Of a stretch of DNA of 64,000 nt, positions 34,170 to 46,558 are shown one piece after another. The notes below the pieces were generated by a model. The model was not told the origin of the DNA and ran no database searches. It worked only from the letters and a program-made list of their open reading frames with translations. A program made the position numbers and the translations under genes. This DNA is from Delphinapterus leucas (Eukaryota; Chordata; Mammalia; Artiodactyla; Monodontidae), in the NCBI RefSeq assembly GCF_002288925.2, contig NW_022098021.1, forward strand, positions 1,070,824 to 1,134,823, in the 5' to 3' direction. Numbering within the stretch: the stretch's first letter is position 1; every line of letters starts with the position of its first letter.

Positions 34170-34714
34170 CTGTAGGTACAAAAAGGAAGTCATTTATTCC
34201 TTTATCAGTTTATTGGCTGTCTAACCATATTTTTTTCCTAAAAAGCCCTTTTCTGTTTCTCAACTCTCTGAAGTTTTCTTCAAGAGGGCTGGAGACAGAT
34301 GCCCCATTTTACTGCTGACCTTTCAGGAAGCAGGAGAAAAGGAAGAGAGTCATGGCTGGACTAGTCATGGCCTCTGTTGGGCTGTGATTACACGTGCGAG
34401 TCTCAGCACTACTGTCTAAAGAGATTTTTCAGGTTCAAAACAGAGAAATGCACACAGTTAAAAGCTACTTAAAACCCACGGACACTGGTCGTTTTATGGT
34501 GTGGGGACGGGCCAGCGACTCATCCAGAATGTTCTGAATACTCAGTCTTGTCTCTAAATCTGACAGTCCTATTTATTTCCTAACAAACTTGACTTTTAAC
34601 GTTATTTTTAAATAAAAATGTTGCTAGAATTACCTACATAAGTGCATGTATTGTCCTTTCTACACTACCGAATTCATATGCTGAGCAGCGTTAACACAGC
34701 ACGATATGCAGACC

Positions 34715-34717
<3 letters not shown>

Positions 34718-34745
<28 letters not shown>
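34718..34745. repeat. A28 homopolymer
   Basis: Twenty-eight A in a row (34718-34745) without a recognisable SINE or L1 beside it. It may be an old retroposon tail that expanded. Confidence 0.9.
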
Positions 34746-34748
<3 letters not shown>

Positions 34749-35569
34749 TTTGTTCTGGGTTTGGAAGGGGGGCACAAGGGATCTACATTTAACCTGACTT
34801 TAGCTAAAAGGCAAAGAAGCAAAGGACTTAGGCGAAAGAGCCCATCATGACACCATTCTAGGAATATCAGCGCGAAGGCAGGAACGCTGCTTTCATCGCT
34901 GCTCTCAGGGTGAGTGAAGCCATCTCCCTGCTGTGAAACCTCACGGCAGTTTCAGCCCCTCACCCACTGCTACCTCCTTCGCAGCTGGCGACATCCCCCT
35001 TCTCTGACCTTCTTCTTTACACAGGTGGGTTTAAGGTCTTCTTGTTTCACTACATACACTCGCTATGCCAACAGTGCTCACAGTTTTAAAAATGATTTTA
35101 GAGTGTATGTGAGCAAAATTAAGCCAACGATCTCACAATGCATTTTAAGTTGAAGTATCAAATTTTCCCCATAAGAATAAAGAGCTTAAATGATGTAATC
35201 TGCAGGCTCTCAGAACGCGCACTAAGCAATCACAGTAACCATGTAAATGTATGCACCGGGATTTAACTATCCTAGAATTCTGATACCCATCACCATCCAT
35301 GTGAAAGAGAAACAAGTTTTTCTTTCACAGTTGGAAGCTTTACACTTTCTTTTTCGCCTTAAATTTTTATTCCTATTTCGTTTCCCCACAGACTATTATC
35401 CTAATATAATAAACTTCTTATACTCGCTTTATCGATCACACCATATACTTCTCTGAAACAAGTATGTATAGATATTAAAATATAATTTTTAAAAATTTCC
35501 AGTGATAAGACTGTGTTAACAATGTCTTCTGGATTGAGTTATCGTTACAAAACTTACTAGTACACAATT

Positions 35570-35790
35570 GAGCAAAATATCACACAAATTTAAATAAATT
35601 ATTAAACACATTTATTAAAAATGAAACTTTACGTACAACACAGGGAATATAGCCAATATTTTATAATAACTATAAATGGAGTCTAAACTTAAAAAATTGT
35701 GAATTACTATATTCTACACCAGTAACTTACACAATATTGTAAGCCAGCTATACTGCAATTTAAAAAAATTAAAATAAATAAAACGGATGT
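35570..35790 (+). mobile_element. L1 3' terminal fragment
   Basis: 'caacacagggaatatagccaatattttataataactataaatgg' to 'tattgtaagccagctatactgcaatttaaaaaaa' is the end of an older L1 3' UTR. Heavily 5'-truncated and antisense to XPO4. Confidence 0.85.
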
Positions 35791-36119
35791 ATCTTAATAA
35801 GATTAATGTGGCAGGGTTTGATTTTTCCAAATTAGTCCATGTGTAATTCGATTCCTGTTTTTCATTTCAGTAGATATGAGCACTGAGAAAACGCGTTCAC
35901 ATAAATTAATGGGAGGCGTCTTTAGAACAGTGGGGTCCCTCAAGTACGTGAAGTAAAGCTCACGCTGACGGCACCCTGTAACACCGACAGGTCTGTAACA
36001 CCCTGAGGTCTGCACACCTGGCCCTCGGGCAGCCGGCCTCCTTCCCACGGCACTGACAGTCTGCTAACAACCGCGCCATTCCTTTACTTCTTCCCTCTCC
36101 CACACGAGGAGCTTGAAAG

Positions 36120-36195
36120 GGGGAGCAATCTGTCTGCTCTAGAACAGTGCCTGGTACGGAGTAAGCACTCGATAGTTACTTGTCAAATGATGATT
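36120..36195 (+). repeat. L2/MIR 3'-end fragment
   Basis: 'agaacagtgcctggtacggagtaagcactcgatagttacttgtcaaatga' is the typical L2/MIR 3' consensus. Confidence 0.6.
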
Positions 36196-37514
36196 TCTTC
36201 AAGAAATGCAAACCACTTTCTTAGTAAACAAGGCCTGTCTCCCTCCTGCCGTTCAATGTCACACTCGCTCTTTGGACTGAAGAACAACGGTGACTCCTGT
36301 TGTTCCGGTCCCCACCTCAACCCTTCACAGGCTTTGCTCTCAGACACCAAAATGTTTTGCTCCCTCACTGATACCCAAGACTGGCAAAAACTGAAAAAGC
36401 ACTGAAAATACAAGGAAAGCATTCCTGAGGGTACTGCCCAGGCAAGAACAGTGACACAGAACACAACAGGACAGCACCCTGAAATGAACTGACTCCGCAG
36501 TTAACATTCACCATGAACCAAACCAAAGCAATTACTCCACCTAATGCTGAAAGCAATCCCAAAAGGAAGAAATAAAACTTTTCCAATAGAGCATTGACAT
36601 TGACATTTTATTTCAAATCAGAGAATGCAACAATAAAGGAAATAAATTCCCAAACATTTCCTTGATATCCACTTAACAGTTTAATTTAAAAAGAAAACAT
36701 ATTTTCTATTGCACAGGTTTAAATGGTATCTATGTTATTTTGCATTAAAATAAAAAGAATGAGGGGACAGCACCTTGTTTGAGTTCATGATTTTGCAACA
36801 GACAAAAACCAATATTATGTCATTATTCTCTCTGTCTGCAACCTAAATTTAAAGTTTAAGATGCTGAAACTTAAATTGCTGTTTTCAAATCCACTTTTAG
36901 GAGGATATTTAGTTCACGTTCATCCCTCCTTAACTTCACCATCAAGAATTAATGGAAGTTTTACCACTCCTCTCAGGAAGATCACAGTGAATTCTTTCAT
37001 TTGAGGCACACTGCCATCTTATAACAGGGCTCTCAAGGTTCACACACACTCAGGACAAATATTTCTACTTTATGAGAGGCCAGGAAAGCCACCGGAAAGT
37101 CATTCCAGCTTCCTGAACAATAAATACGTGTTCACGTTCACCTGGTTTCTAAGAATTTCCCATTCTTGGTGCTTTCACTCAGGCGCCTGAACCCGCATTA
37201 GCACTGCTTTCTGATGGTCAAGGGATGTGTCTGCAGGAATTAGACCAAATGTCCCTTCAAGGCCTCACTGCATCCAGAATAATCTTATACTTGTCCTCCT
37301 CGGTACTGGACACAGCTGTCAATTCCCACCAGAGTGGCACCGCTTAAATGTGCTGAGTACTTGCCATCCTTGTTTGTTTCAAGGCTTCTCCGAGTTTTAT
37401 CTTCTTTCGTGTGTCAGCTTTACAACCCGCCTGTCACTCGAGTCATCTACCCGTCAACTCAGAACTTATAAAACAGAATAAATTACAAGAGCACAGCTAT
37501 AGAGGTCATATTAC

Positions 37515-37692
37515 CTAATCACAGAATCTGTTCTGTTGTACCCTGGGATGGAAGAAGCCTTTTCTCCTGGAGATCCCAAAATTTGAAGTGTTGTATTAAT
37601 GTCAACTTCAGATGAATGCTTAATGGAATATTCCATTATTTCTGGAGGTATTAGCGGAGTCTCTCCCTGAGTATCATCAGCTAAGAGGTAGC
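37515..37692 (-). CDS. XPO4: XPO4 internal exon
   Basis: 178 bp. Two bases complete a Gly codon, followed by 58 codons from YLLADDTQGETPLIPP to GYNRTDSVI, then two bases of Arg (about residues 546-604). The acceptor is AACTGAAG and the donor GTAATA. The stretch SSEVDINTTLQILGSPG is a probable linker between HEAT repeats. Confidence 0.97.
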
Positions 37693-38149
37693 CTTCAGTT
37701 TAAAAAAAATTAAAAATGAACACTTAACAATCTACATTTAACAAATTGTACTATAAATGTTTTCAGTTTTATCTGATTTATATACACCATATAAACTGAT
37801 GTAAAAGTAAATTATAAATGTTAATATGTTAATTCAAGTTTGATGAGAAACTTTCTGTTTCTAAGATAATTAACCCTCAAAAAACACAGGAAAGGACAAA
37901 GGACAAAAGTTTTATTCACCAACTTTATAATTCATACTGACATGTAGGCTTTTTACTCTGTGATCTTTTAATAATTTTCAGTACTATATTCTGTAAAGTT
38001 AATAGGAATTCTACGATTATCTTTATCAAAAGTCAATATTTGGGAATGCCTTTCCAAACATTAAAGTTGCTTTTTTTTTTTTCCCCTGATTATTTAAAAT
38101 ACAGAAACACTGACAACATGGTTACAGAAGAAGACCCTAAAGAAAAGTA

Positions 38150-38400
38150 AGACTGCTGGGATTTGAACTCTGGCTCCAGACATTAACACCAGTGTGACCA
38201 GGGCTGGTCTCTAAGTCTCAGATTCTTTGTGTATAAGACGGGGTGATAATTAATAATGATAGTAATAATAACAGCAACAAGGACAACCATAATACCTAAT
38301 AATAGTACTAATGCAGAGGCTACAATGAATTCCACATAAAACATGTGGTACAGAACAGGCACTGAACACGTGCCAGCCAGTACTGTAGAGAAAAGCAGCC
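38150..38400 (+). repeat. MIR SINE (ancient)
   Basis: 'gctgggatttgaactctggctccagacattaacaccagtgtgacc', 'gtctcagattctttgtgtataagacggggtgataat' and 'gtacagaacaggcactgaac' follow MIR order; it ends 140 bp from an XPO4 exon. Confidence 0.75.
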
Positions 38401-38542
38401 GTAGCTCTGTGACATACAACAGCTGTGTCCAGATCTCAGGCCAACCCTACGTATGAACTACCATTATTAACTCAGGAAGCTTCTCTTAGGGCTGAGACTG
38501 CTCTGCTGGCAATTACATTTTACAAAGAAACAACCAACCGAC

Positions 38543-38688
38543 CTGTAACTAAAATAAGCCAGTGGATATCTTCATACAGATCATCCAGCACCTTGCTGTC
38601 GGCAGAGCCTGAAGCAGGTGAAGCGAGGAGCTGCTGTTGCCGCCGCTGCAACTGCCCGTGGAGCCGCGTTACTCTTTCCTCTAATAAA
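38543..38688 (-). CDS. XPO4: XPO4 internal exon
   Basis: 146 bp. One base plus 48 codons from LLEERVTRLHGQLQ to DIHWLILVT plus one base (about residues 497-545). The acceptor is CTTGTAG and the donor GTCGGT, a weak match. The middle, SPASGSADSK, is a flexible and variable acidic/serine loop. Confidence 0.96.
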
Positions 38689-39193
38689 CTACAAGAAGGA
38701 AAATATCAACGGCTTCATGAAGCTCAGTAAGCAAAGACCCAGAACGACTTATTGCCACTTATTAGACAGCAGAAATTAAGATGTTAGCACAAAACACATA
38801 TACAAAAATATTTATTATGTACACAATGTTCTCATGGCGCTATAAGAATTGTGATTTATTGTTTATGACATAGAATTAAAACATCGCTTTACAAACAATC
38901 AAGGTTTATTACAACAGGCATTTGAAAACCGGTTATTCCAAGATGTTACTGATACGGGTCCCATCACTTCTCATACCATGTTTTCCATAATCTCTCTGCC
39001 ATCTATGCTGTGGTACCTGGGCTCCAAATGTACAAAAGCCAAGGAACGCAATCGTGAGTGGGTTTCTGTCCATTTGTTCCGTGTGCTGGGGTACGGGGAG
39101 GGGGTGTTTAAAGTCTTTAAACACTTTAAGTGCTCGCCGGGGGATTGTGAATAGACAGTATTTGTCCATGGGGTGTCTTTGGACTGTGTGTAC

Positions 39194-39336
39194 CTTGTCA
39201 GGAGAGGTATACAGTGCTCTGCAGCAATGCGTCCTAGCATTCCTACACTGGCTAGTTGATCTGAAAACTGGTCTCGATCATCCTCCTGAAGTTCACTTAT
39301 CTCTTCTTCCTCACGAGAGGCCACTCCGTTGGCAGT
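39194..39336 (-). CDS. XPO4: XPO4 internal exon
   Basis: 143 bp: 47 codons from TANGVASREEEEISE to EHCIPLLT plus two bases (about residues 450-497). The acceptor is GATAACAG and the donor GTACAC. It contains the acidic stretch REEEEISELQEDDRD. Confidence 0.97.
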
Positions 39337-39813
39337 CTGTTATCGATGAAAGAAATAAAGACGGAGCTGTCACGTAACCGCAACACCACACGCGAAGAGG
39401 AAGGCCGAGCAGGGCCATGCCGGCCGCCCAGGCAGGTACCAACAAGGGGGAAACTCGAAGAGCAAGAGTGGGGGTATGGCCCCCCCCCACTATCGCACGT
39501 AAACACAGCCAGTGCACACCTCCCACCCACCTCCCACCCCAAAGACTTCAACTTCTGTCACTGAAAAGATCTGACACCTTTAAGATCCACAGTCCTTTGG
39601 ATATCACCTGACAACTAGCAGGGCACAGGTGGTTTACTGAAAACTAAGGAGATGAAGGTAACTACAAGCCACATCCCACAAAACACGAACCTGTTTAGAC
39701 TTTTGCTCTCCATCTGATGCTCTCAGCAAGTCCTCTGAAGGAGCTCACCTATGTTTCTAGTGTTTATTATATGATGAAATAGATTTTTAATTACAATCTG
39801 GCTTAAAACTTAC

Positions 39814-39990
39814 CAAATTCCTTGTGCCATCGGGAGCTGCTAGGTGGCACTGAATGTAGGAATTGAACACTTGAACTGCGTGTTGGGTGAAAAAGCCTTT
39901 GTGGAAATGCTTGTCGTCTTGGACCAGCGTCAGCCAGGACTCCAGCAGCCTGTCGTATGCTTCCATGTACACCATGTCGTCTTTATCCAG
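39814..39990 (-). CDS. XPO4: XPO4 internal exon, most 5' one in window
   Basis: 177 bp, 59 codons, phase 0 on both sides, from LDKDDMVYMEAY to LAAPDGTRNL (about residues 391-449). The acceptor is GCTCTCAG and the donor GTAAG. The preceding exon, expected to end with the sequence leading into this Leu, was not found to the right within the window. Confidence 0.98.
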
Positions 39991-41530
39991 CTGAGAGCAA
40001 AGGACATTGACAAGACAGATGGCCAGAGAGTAAGATGGACATCACAGCAAGCATCCCACAGCCAGACAGACAGGGTTACAGGTTTTCCTTTAACAAAGGT
40101 TCCCAATTATTAATCAATGATCAAGCTAACTGAGCTCGTCTTAAAATTAACTGATCAATTCAAACATTGCAGTAAATATGTGTAGGCTTTTTATTAAACT
40201 TTCTAAAATCTTTCTAACTTAATCTAAATTCTTAGGCAAATAGGAATTAATGTTTATTTCTGTAAAAGACTAGCCATTGAGCGCTTTGCAGATGTGTTTT
40301 TCAAACAAAAATAATGTGAATGTTTTTCTGTAGTCAAGATGAGAACTGTTAGATTAAAGTAAGATTAAATGATTTTAGAAAAACTGAAGAATGATGACAA
40401 CAGACTGGCCTAATTAGCGTATTTAAGAACACATGGGGACAGCTTCACAGATGCTCCTTGACATTTTATTAGAAACCAGGAAGGCAAGGATGGGCCTCAA
40501 AGAAGCCGGAGGAGGGCGCAGAGGCAGGAGGACACTCGGGAACAGCGCAGCACGTGTGAGGACCCACGGGGAAGCCCCATGGACGGCGAGCAGACGGACT
40601 GGAAGGAGCCAGGCCTGGATGCAACCACCATGTACAGGCTGGGTCCTAACACAGCTTCAGAGTAAAGGATTCCGCCACTTGAGGAGGAGGAGCTCACACG
40701 GAGGACGCCAGACAGCTCTGCTCATCTTCTCACATGCCGGCAAGAATCCACGTCCGAATTCTGCCATTAGTTAGTAATGTGGTACATAATTCAATCTTTG
40801 CATCGATTTCTTCATACACAAATTCACTAGATCACTATTCAGTGAAACTCGGAACACTTAGGTGTCAAGCACTATGTTTGGTGCAAAAACATAAATAACA
40901 TACCATTCATTGACTTTCAAGCTCAACCCAATGGAAAAAAGTGAGAAGCAAGCAAAGCACTTGCAGAAAATACACTACAGGCCACAAGAGATATGCATAC
41001 ATTCCGGGGTCAGTTTTTAATAATGGCATCTCTCGTAAGTAATTTGTTAAAAATAAAGGAGCAGAGCCTTCGAGCTATGTATTCGACCTTAAAAGGTTTT
41101 GTTTGGCACAATCCACAGTTTCAGATGTTCTGTTAATAGGTAGCGAACCAGGAACCAGCAACACGAAAGGTCTGCAGGTCTGGTCTACAACTTGCTCTCC
41201 TGGTTTCCAAAACAGACAGGCCTCAACCTACAAATACACCAACTCTAGAACCTCCATCAGAGAACGCCACCCCAAACTGTTATTTCAGCAATTTGTCAAT
41301 GACTCCAAAAAGAAAGTAATGGGAGATCTATTTCTAGTATTCCAGCGTAAGCTGGACCATCAGGATACCACCTCCAGATTAGAATACACAAGCACCTAAG
41401 GAACTGCTTCCAGTGAATGATGTTTTATGTCTTTTGCTTTTATTAACCCATGGAATACAAAGAAAAATTGTCATATTCTGGATCAAATGAACCTTTAAAT
41501 TTTTAAAAAATATTTAAAAGTAATTTTGTG

Positions 41531-41812
41531 GGGACTTCCCTGGTGGCGCGGTGGTTGAGAATCCGCCTGCCAGTGCAGGGGACACAGGTTCGATCCCTGG
41601 TCTGGGAAGATCCCACATGCTGCGGAGCAGCTAAGCCCGTGCACCACAACTACTGAGCCTACGCACCACAACTACTGAGCCTGCATGCTGCAACTACTGA
41701 AGCCCGTGCGCCTAGAGCCGTGCTCCGCAACAAGAGAAGCCATCACAATGAGAAGCCCGCGCACTGCAACGAAGACCGAACACAGCCAAACATAAATAAA
41801 TTTATTTTTTTT
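41531..41812 (+). mobile_element. CHR-type tRNA SINE, long form
   Basis: gggacttccctggtggcgcg head, B-box-like 'aggttcgatccctggtctg', 'acaactactga' modules and A-rich tail. The target-site duplication aaagtaattttgtg is at 41517-41530 and 41813-41826. Confidence 0.96.
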
Positions 41813-42109
41813 AAAGTAATTTTGTGAAAACTTTACATCAGACTAAAGGGAAAGTGAAAAAAACTTCACTAGATAATTTTATTAAGAATTTTAAAATAGC
41901 AAACCCAAATTTTATTCCTATTTTTCTGGCCTTGAAAGTGTTTATACTGAAAACAGGCAACATTCTTTGAATGTAACTAACTAGGACATGTTCACGTTGT
42001 GAATACTGGACTCTTACTATTACCTGTGGTGTTTGTGTCCTACAAAGTCCCCGCAAACACTGAATTAGCTAATACTCTGGTCACTGCAGCTTTCACCATG
42101 CGCAGGTGG

Positions 42110-42655
42110 AGAGGTCAATAACCACCTTGTTTATGTGTGTTTCTGTGTACAGACACCTTATTTCACATGCACTGCTGATTCATGGCCAGCAGCCTGTCCA
42201 GCAAAGCTCATCTAACACCCACATTTTCTCCCTAAGGCTCACCCCACCCTCCCTGCACTTGGGCACAACACCTGGAGGCCATCGGAAACAGCAAAATCAT
42301 CCTATCAGTCATTGCACTGCAAGAACTTCAATATTTTGTGACAGAATTTTGGAAAATGCCGTTTCACACAAAAATGCGAAAAATGAAGCACTGGAGACGG
42401 TGAGAAGGACACCTGTTTATGGTGTGAGGGTGAAAACAACAAGGCAGAGCGCGACTACCCGGCTTGACCCCTGCTGGGAACAAGCAAGCCAGCGGATCAT
42501 AATTTTCCTCACTCTTTGCACACACATGTCCACGAATAATCATGAAAAGTTCCACAAGTGCTGATTTTGGGGTTGCAAAGGATTTTTAGCAAGGAAGTGA
42601 ATTTGTAAATATGGAATCCACAAATGATGAGGACCAACTGTACTTGCAAAACCTA
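42110..42655 (+). repeat. Possible DNA-transposon remnant
   Basis: The 3' boundary 'gtaaatatggaatccacaaatgatgaggaccaactgtact' resembles the end of a Tigger-like mammalian DNA transposon, and internal sequence is non-coding now. The call is from memory of the boundary motif only. A 152-codon open frame across it (42106-42564) shows no domain. Confidence 0.35.
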
Positions 42656-44879
42656 ACTCTAGGAGGTTCTAACTTACTACTCATGCTGGCTCTGCTCGCT
42701 CATGTACCATCAAAATGCTTTACACTTTTTAAAACCTTGACAGCTCATAATTTTGTTGAAGGACAGCCATATTCCTGGTTCCATAAATGCAGTATAACAT
42801 ATTCATTTAGGTTTATAAATACCAATAAAAATGATCAATTCAACCAATATTTTTCATTACATCATTTATTTCCTTCCAACCCCTTTTGTAAATACTGCTT
42901 TCACCATCAATACAATTACAAACCATATTAAGTAAATGCTGTTGCATGAACATCAAAAAAGATACAGAAATACTCTAAACTCACAAAATATTGGGTGAAG
43001 GTTTTCCATGGAATAACTGACTGGATGGGAATGCCATATTTTTGTTTTGTCCTTGGAAATATACTGCTTGCTCATAAATTATTGAGCTTGAGAAAACTGA
43101 TCACCTAAAACTCAGTCCCAGATTTCACTTATACTATCAATTTTACCAACGTTATTACAGCTCAGAGTGCTGCTGTCTCTTTACATTCACCTTCTGATTT
43201 GTTTTATCATTGAAACATCTTATTCTGACAATTTCCTTTTCTTGGTTACTATGGGCAGAAAAATGAAAAATTCTGAATTTCAAATAGCATCCAATGAAAT
43301 GTTAAAAACAACAATTAACAACAAAACGTAAAAGATGGTTATTTCAAGACTTCTTGAAAGACTGTGCTATATTTTGGAAAATGCAATTAGAAAACTGAAA
43401 AATAATGAAGAGTAGCCATTTATTCTATTTGTGGTGATTCATTTCACTACTATACCATCCTTGTAGGTGACTCTATCATTCTTCCATTTTCTTATTCTTT
43501 TAGTCTCTTTTTTATTATGGATGGGAGTTGATGAGTAATGGTGAAATACTTCCCAAGATCATGAAATAGCAAAATGCTTCAAGATATGGGAGAAATCAGA
43601 TCACTAAAAATCCATAATGTGTTTTAGATTTATACTAAGATTAATTACATGGTAATAAATGTTCTTTTCGTTCTAAAGTCTCTAAGAAAGAATAAAAGTC
43701 ATGAAAAACTGACATTTAAAATAGTTAGAACTGTTCAAAAACGAAACTCAAAAACTAGACCCTGGTGGTATACTGAGGGTTAAACAATGTTGTAAGAAAG
43801 AGCTGAATAAAACCTGCTCCAGCATCATCTGTTGTCAAGGGATTGAGGATTCCGTATCAGTCACTATATGAAGCTTTGCAAGAGATTTTTTCTTTTTCTT
43901 TTTACTTATTATTAGGAAACATTCCTCTGAGAAGCAGGTGTGCTTCCTCTTTTTGCATGAGATCCTCCTAAGGAACTGTATCTTCAGCCCCTTCTAAAAA
44001 ATCAAACTTGTATGTACAGATATTACAGCCTGAACATCAAGACTGCTCTTTTTCTCTAGGCTTGACTTTCTACTCTAATTGTCTTTGGCAAGTTCTGAAA
44101 AGATTATTTCATTCTAAATGTTCTTTTTATAAGCCATCAGAAATTTTGCATGAAACAAAAAATTATAAAAAAAATTAAATAATCTCTATTATAGTTTTCA
44201 CGACTATGCTTATCACCTTTGTTCTATCTCTCTAGGACACATCCACTCCTTTAAAGGCTGACCGATTCATGGAAGAGCAGCTGTGAAAGGTAGCCTTACC
44301 TAGACCAAGGCACATCTGAGGGGTTAACTGAAAACGGAACTGATTTAAGAATGTCTACTTAACAGGAGAGCCACTCGGTGATTTGTGTATGAGAATATTT
44401 GCTGCAGCATTACTGAAAACAGTACAAATAACTTTATTGAACCATTCACTGAACGATTCCCCTAATTTTTTACATTAAAAACATAACTTCTAACACCAAT
44501 TAATGACATAAAATTATCATAATATAAAGGTACTATATAGGTCTACGTGTGAATAAACAGATGCCAAGAAAGTGATAAATGATGGATTATTGGAGAATTT
44601 TAACGTCATGCACTGTTTGAATTATTTTCACCAATGAGCATATACCATTTTCACATTACAACTGTATTGTGAAATAATATTAGGAACAAAATTACAAGAA
44701 ATAGATATATTCCACTCTAATAAATGCATTATTAGAAAAATGTATCTTTGTATTTGGATCAAGGAAAAAAAGAAAAAAGAAAACCTGAATACTCCCATAA
44801 CTAACTGTTTAAACTTTTTAGTTTAAATTTTTCCCCCAAAGAAAATACCAGGCTTAGTAAATTTACACGTGAGATCTGC

Positions 44880-46265
44880 TGAACTAGCAAAAAACAAAAC
44901 AAAAACAACCAATCTTATACAAACTGATCCACAGAAAGAGGAAAAGAGAATGAGTTGGACGGTGATCCAGTAAGTGCTGTAACCCTGATACCAAACAAAT
45001 CCAGCCGTTCACAACGGCCATGACACATGCTCAAGCTGGGCTGACAGAAATGCAGGGGCAATTTTAAGATTAGAAACGTCATGAAACCAATTTATCACAC
45101 CAACCGATTAAGTAGAAACACAGTTAATAATATTCAATACTCAGTCATGTTGCGATTCTGATAAAGGAGACCTCAAAAACCTTTAGCAAACATTACTCCT
45201 AATGATGAACCAGAAAAGATTTCTATTACCACTTGTATTCAACACTGCACCGTAAGAAAAAGAAACGTATCATATGATAAGCATCAGAAATGCAAATTGT
45301 GGCTACTGAAAAGGCTAAAAAGCTTCTAAAGACAAGTTGTTAGAATCAGTAAGAATTTTGAAAAAGTAGTAAATATCAGATCAACATACAAATACCAACT
45401 TCACTTCTCTATGCCAGCAGCAATCTCAAAAATGAGGCTTACAAAAGATATATTTATAACAGCAACAAATATAAAAGGTACTGAAGAAAATTTTAGACCT
45501 AAATTAGTATAAGTACCACATTTATGGATAGAGTTAATAGAGATGTCCATTCTTCACTAAAGAATCCCTAAAATCCCAGGCACAATCCAATCTGAAAAAC
45601 TGCAAAATTTATATAGAAGAATAAAAAGCCAAATATATCCAAGATTCCTTCTGAAAATCTGGGGTGGGAGGGGGATAGGAATTGACATCCTCTTAAAACA
45701 AAGCAAAACAGGGCTTCCCTGGTGGCGCAGTGGTTAAGAATCCGCCTGCCAATGCAGGGGGCACAGGTTTGAGCCCTGGTCCGGGAAGATCCCACATGCC
45801 ACAAAGCAACTAAGCCCGTGCGCCACAACTATCTGAGCCTGCGCTCTAGAGCCCATGAGCCACAACTACTGAAGTCCACGTGCCTAGAGCCCATGCTCCT
45901 CAACAAGAGAAGCCACTGTAATAAGAAGCCCACGCACCACAACGAAGACCCAACGCAGCCATCAATCAATCAATAAAAAACAAAGCAAAACATAGGTGCA
46001 AAACTAGACTAACTGACCAATGGAAGTGATTAGAGAGCTCAGGAAGGAACCACTAATATGTGAACACTAGATATATGACACTAATAGTCCTACAAATCAT
46101 TGAGAAATGAATGGCTATTTGGTGAATGTTGCTGGCAGCAAAGGAAACCAGCAACAAAGCAAAAAGACAACCTAACAAATGGAGAAAAAATATTTGCAAA
46201 CCATACATTTGATAAGGGGTTAATATCCAAAATATATAAGAAACTCTTGCCACTCTAAAATAAAA
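44880..46265 (+). mobile_element. Old L1, left segment (ORF2 region)
   Basis: Reverse-transcriptase-region and later ORF2 sequence of a decayed L1 ('gatgaaccagaaaagatttctattaccacttgtattcaacac', 'aaaaagacaacctaacaaatggag', 'taaggggttaatatccaaaat'). It is broken by many stops. It continues beyond a younger L1 at 48850, so the two parts are one element. Antisense to XPO4. Confidence 0.8.
45711..45979 (+). mobile_element. CHR-type tRNA SINE, long form, in old L1
   Basis: gggcttccctggtggcgcag head to a (aatc) and A tail. The target-site duplication acaaagcaaaaca is at 45698-45710 and 45980-45992. Confidence 0.96.
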
Positions 46266-46271
46266 TAAATT

Positions 46272-46473
46272 GGGCTTCCCTGGTGGCGCAGTGGTTTGAG
46301 AGTCCGCCTGCCAATGCAGGGGACACGGGTTCGTGCCCTGGTCCAGGAAGATCCCACATGCTGCGGAGCGGCTGGGCTCGTGAGCCATGGCCGCTGAGCC
46401 TGCGCGTCCGGAGCCTGTGCTCCACAACGGGAGAGGCCACAACAGTGAGAGGCCCATGTATCACAAAAAAAAT
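46272..46473 (+). mobile_element. CHR-type SINE, short cetacean form, in old L1
   Basis: gggcttccctggtggcgcagtgg head, 'gagcggctgggctcgtgagcc', 'gcgcgtccggagcctgtgc', 'ggcccatgtatcac' and an A tail. The A/T-rich flanks 'aaaataaattgg' and 'aataaattaatt' hide an exact duplication. Confidence 0.95.
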
Positions 46474-46558
46474 AAATTAATTAAATTAAATTAAAAACCC
46501 AACAAAACAAAAGCAAAAAAAAAACCACATTAAAGAAACAGATTAAGAATATGATTAA

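Larger units (their letters stand above)
39991..44870 (-). other. XPO4 intron, left part
   Basis: Apart from the SINE at 41531 and a possible DNA-transposon remnant at 42110-42660, this is AT-rich unique intron. The 113-codon open frame at 40433-40774 is GC-rich, has no recognisable domain and no fitting splice sites, and is not called a gene. Confidence 0.6.

Noticed and set aside
40433..40774. A 113-codon plus-strand open frame
   Set aside because: No domain, a plus-strand frame inside a minus-strand gene's intron, and no polyadenylation or splice support.
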